Shown here: piece by piece, positions 6,499-7,400 of the stretch
Layout of the letters: each line of letters starts with the position of its first letter
How positions within the stretch are numbered: the first letter of the stretch is position 1
DNA from: an uncultured Prevotella sp.
Lineage (GTDB): Bacteria > Bacteroidota > Bacteroidia > Bacteroidales > Bacteroidaceae
Direction: 5' to 3'
Length of the DNA stretch: 7,400 nucleotides
Assembly: GCA_945827565.1 (NCBI GenBank)
Contig: CALZNR010000059.1
Coordinates: 1 to 7,400, forward strand
Notes under the pieces: generated by a model
What the model was told of the DNA's origin: nothing
Database searches by the model: none
Seen by the model: only the letters and a program-made list of their open reading frames with translations
Translations under genes and position numbers: made by a program

Positions 6499-6672
6499 AT
6501 TAAACCCAAATCGGTCATTAGCGTTATGATGATAACAACTTCTGTTTTTGAGAAGATGTGTTCTCGTTTTGAGGGCGCAATGGGGCTCCATTGTAACCGA
6601 GAAACGGGAAGACAGATGCCAAAAAGCAAGTTCGTTTGCGCATAACGGCCTAATGACCGTTTTGGGTTAAAT
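6499..6672. repeat. Inverted-repeat-bounded non-coding element (~174 bp), MITE/REP-like or bidirectional terminator
   Basis: Left arm 6499-6528 and right arm 6641-6672 are inverted copies: 28 of 30 aligned positions match, with one 2-nt bulge (extra GC in the right arm). The core shared sequence is CGGTCATTAG plus CGTTATG. Inside the arms are more hairpins: CTTCT/AGAAG (6539-6543 with 6551-6555), TTCTCG/CGAGAA (6561-6566 with 6598-6603) enclosing CAATGG/CCATTG (6578-6583 with 6588-6593), and GCAA/TTGC near 6626-6639. No credible ORF is present. The shape suggests a small non-autonomous element or palindromic repeat, or a structured 3' end shared by the two convergent operons. I see no clear target-site duplication. 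The right arm includes the lutC stop codon. Confidence 0.75.
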
Positions 6673-7251
6673 AATAACCACAGTAACGCCACGTGCAGCC
6701 TGTGCTCCCATCACTAATGCCTGCGCAATGTCGGCAGTTTTAGAGGGGCCGCTGATAAAGCAACCGTAGCCATAGTCGTTGAGCTCTATCCGGCTGTATG
6801 CCTCGTGCATGTTGTTCACGATGTCCTTGCGGTTGAGTATGATGACCAGTTGCTCAGAGATAAAGCATACGGCTTTTTCTTTCATTGTCTGAGGAATCCA
6901 GACGCATCCGTTTTCTGCCACACCAAACACACCCTTCAGCACAGCCACGTCTGTTCCGTTCAGTTCGTTGGCCTCTTTCACAGTGTTGGGATTGATGGTG
7001 GCAATGGTCACCTCTGGCAGTTCAGAGGCAATCTGCTTGGCATCAGGGTGTAGCTTCTTCACAATGCTGTTGATGTCAGTATTGTCACCTTCCTTTAACA
7101 GCATCACCTTGCCACCCACCACCTGCGTCACCTCCATAAACTGTTTCAAGGGGTCGGCATAGGTAATGGGGTGGATGTCGTCTATCGAGGGCATCTCATA
7201 CTGTGTGGTGATATTGCGTTTTATTTTTGCTAATAGTTCTTCCTTTTTCAT
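6667..7251 (-). CDS. lutC: LutC/YkgG-family lactate utilization protein (LUD domain)
   Basis: This is a 194-residue LUD-domain protein, the third subunit of the LutABC complex that oxidises L-lactate to pyruvate in the cytoplasm. The family signature GPSKTADI lies at residues 168-175, followed by ALVMGAQAARGVTVVI. An earlier GVAENGCVWIP (about 110-120) corresponds to the AETG block of other LutC proteins. I place the start at the ATG with its first base at 7251 (MKKEELLAKI). The longer frame from 7278 overlaps the end of lutB in another frame, whereas 7251 lies 5 nt after the lutB stop and is preceded by a GAAGGT purine stretch. The gene is convergent with the amino-sugar operon, and its TAA stop lies within the inverted-repeat arm. 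Confidence 0.88.
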   Translation of the reverse strand: MKKEELLAKIKRNITTQYEMPSIDDIHPITYADPLKQFMEVTQVVGGKVMLLKEGDNTDINSIVKKLHPDAKQIASELPEVTIATINPNTVKEANELNGTDVAVLKGVFGVAENGCVWIPQTMKEKAVCFISEQLVIILNRKDIVNNMHEAYSRIELNDYGYGCFISGPSKTADIAQALVMGAQAARGVTVVII

Positions 7252-7256
7252 ACCTT

Positions 7257-7349
7257 CTACTTTTTGTTTTTCCACCATTCATGGAATGACTGTTTTGCAA
7301 AGACGGGCATCTCTCGCCCTTCTCCCCAGCCATTCAGACTGTTGTATAT
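7257..7349 (-). CDS. lutB: LutB-family iron-sulfur lactate oxidation protein, C-terminal fragment
   Basis: Reading the minus strand from 7349 to the TAG at 7259-7257 gives an open frame of 30 residues whose first ten are IYNSLNGWGE. It continues with a short basic/acidic stretch, then FAKQSFHEWW and a lysine-rich end. The pattern N-x-W-x-x-x-R-x-x-P, then A-x-x-S-F-x-x-x-W, is the C-terminal tail of LutB/YkgF proteins, the ferredoxin-like [4Fe-4S] subunit of the lactate oxidation complex. The stop is 5 nt before the lutC start, the usual lutABC order. The rest of lutB, and presumably lutA, lie beyond the right edge. The call rests on a short tail plus synteny with lutC. Confidence 0.75.
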   Translation of the reverse strand: MYNSLNGWGEGREMPVFAKQSFHEWWKNKK

Positions 7350-7400
7350 CTGTCTCTTATACACATCTCCGAGCCCACGAGACAGGCAGAATCTCGGATG
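7350..7400 (-). other. Untrimmed Illumina Nextera Read 2/i7 adapter (artefact)
   Basis: Positions 7350-7368 are the 19-bp Tn5 mosaic end in reverse complement, and 7369-7383 complete the Nextera Read 2 adapter. The next bases (AGGCAGAA) equal the i7 index N703, and TCTCGGATG resembles the start of the P7 primer (ATCTCGTATG) with one missing A and one T-to-G change, as expected for low-quality read ends. Biological sequence ends at 7349. Confidence 0.98.

Noticed and set aside
6495..6692. 65-codon minus-strand frame covering the inverted-repeat element
   Set aside because: It lies on palindromic DNA, runs into the lutC 3' end, and its product resembles no family. The structure of the DNA explains the region better than a protein.

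Overview
The window looks like a short contig from a Bacteroidales bacterium, most likely Prevotella/Segatella or a close relative. I base this on the style of the proteins (a long RfbB with a Bacteroidales-type insertion, a PurT, the FdtA-acyltransferase-DegT trio, and LUD-type LutC), on an A-rich leader without a strong Shine-Dalgarno in front of rfbB, and on the tight gene packing. No database search was possible, so the genus is an inference. The first 44 and last 51 bases are not biological. They are untrimmed Illumina Nextera adapters with readable sample indexes, so the real insert is about 45-7349.

Left part, plus strand (46-1485): the C-terminal end of a MATE-family efflux transporter, a cytidylate-kinase-like P-loop protein and a small YfcE-type metallophosphoesterase. 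They are joined by a 1-nt gap and a 4-nt overlap. A 107-nt spacer follows, ending in an A-rich leader.

Central part, plus strand (1593-6469): a five-gene operon of rfbB (dTDP-glucose 4,6-dehydratase), purT (formate-dependent GAR transformylase), fdtA-like 3,4-ketoisomerase, a FemAB/GNAT-like acyltransferase and a DegT/StrS PLP aminotransferase. Without purT, this is a nearly complete route from dTDP-glucose to a dTDP-3-amino-3,6-dideoxyhexose (Fuc3N or Qui3N type), with the acyltransferase as the probable N-acylating step. Such sugars go into surface polysaccharide. The thymidylyltransferase and the glycosyltransferases are not in the window. PurT is normally a purine enzyme and is the odd member.

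Right part (6470-7349): after a GC-rich hairpin comes a roughly 170-bp non-coding element bounded by near-perfect 30-nt inverted repeats with further hairpins inside. Beyond it, convergent on the minus strand, lie lutC and the last 30 codons of lutB, part of an L-lactate oxidation operon that continues to the right.

I found no CRISPR array, phage, toxin-antitoxin or recognisable transposase gene. The signals most worth following up are the inverted-repeat element, the placement of purT inside an amino-sugar operon, and the adapter sequence, which creates a false protein N-terminus.
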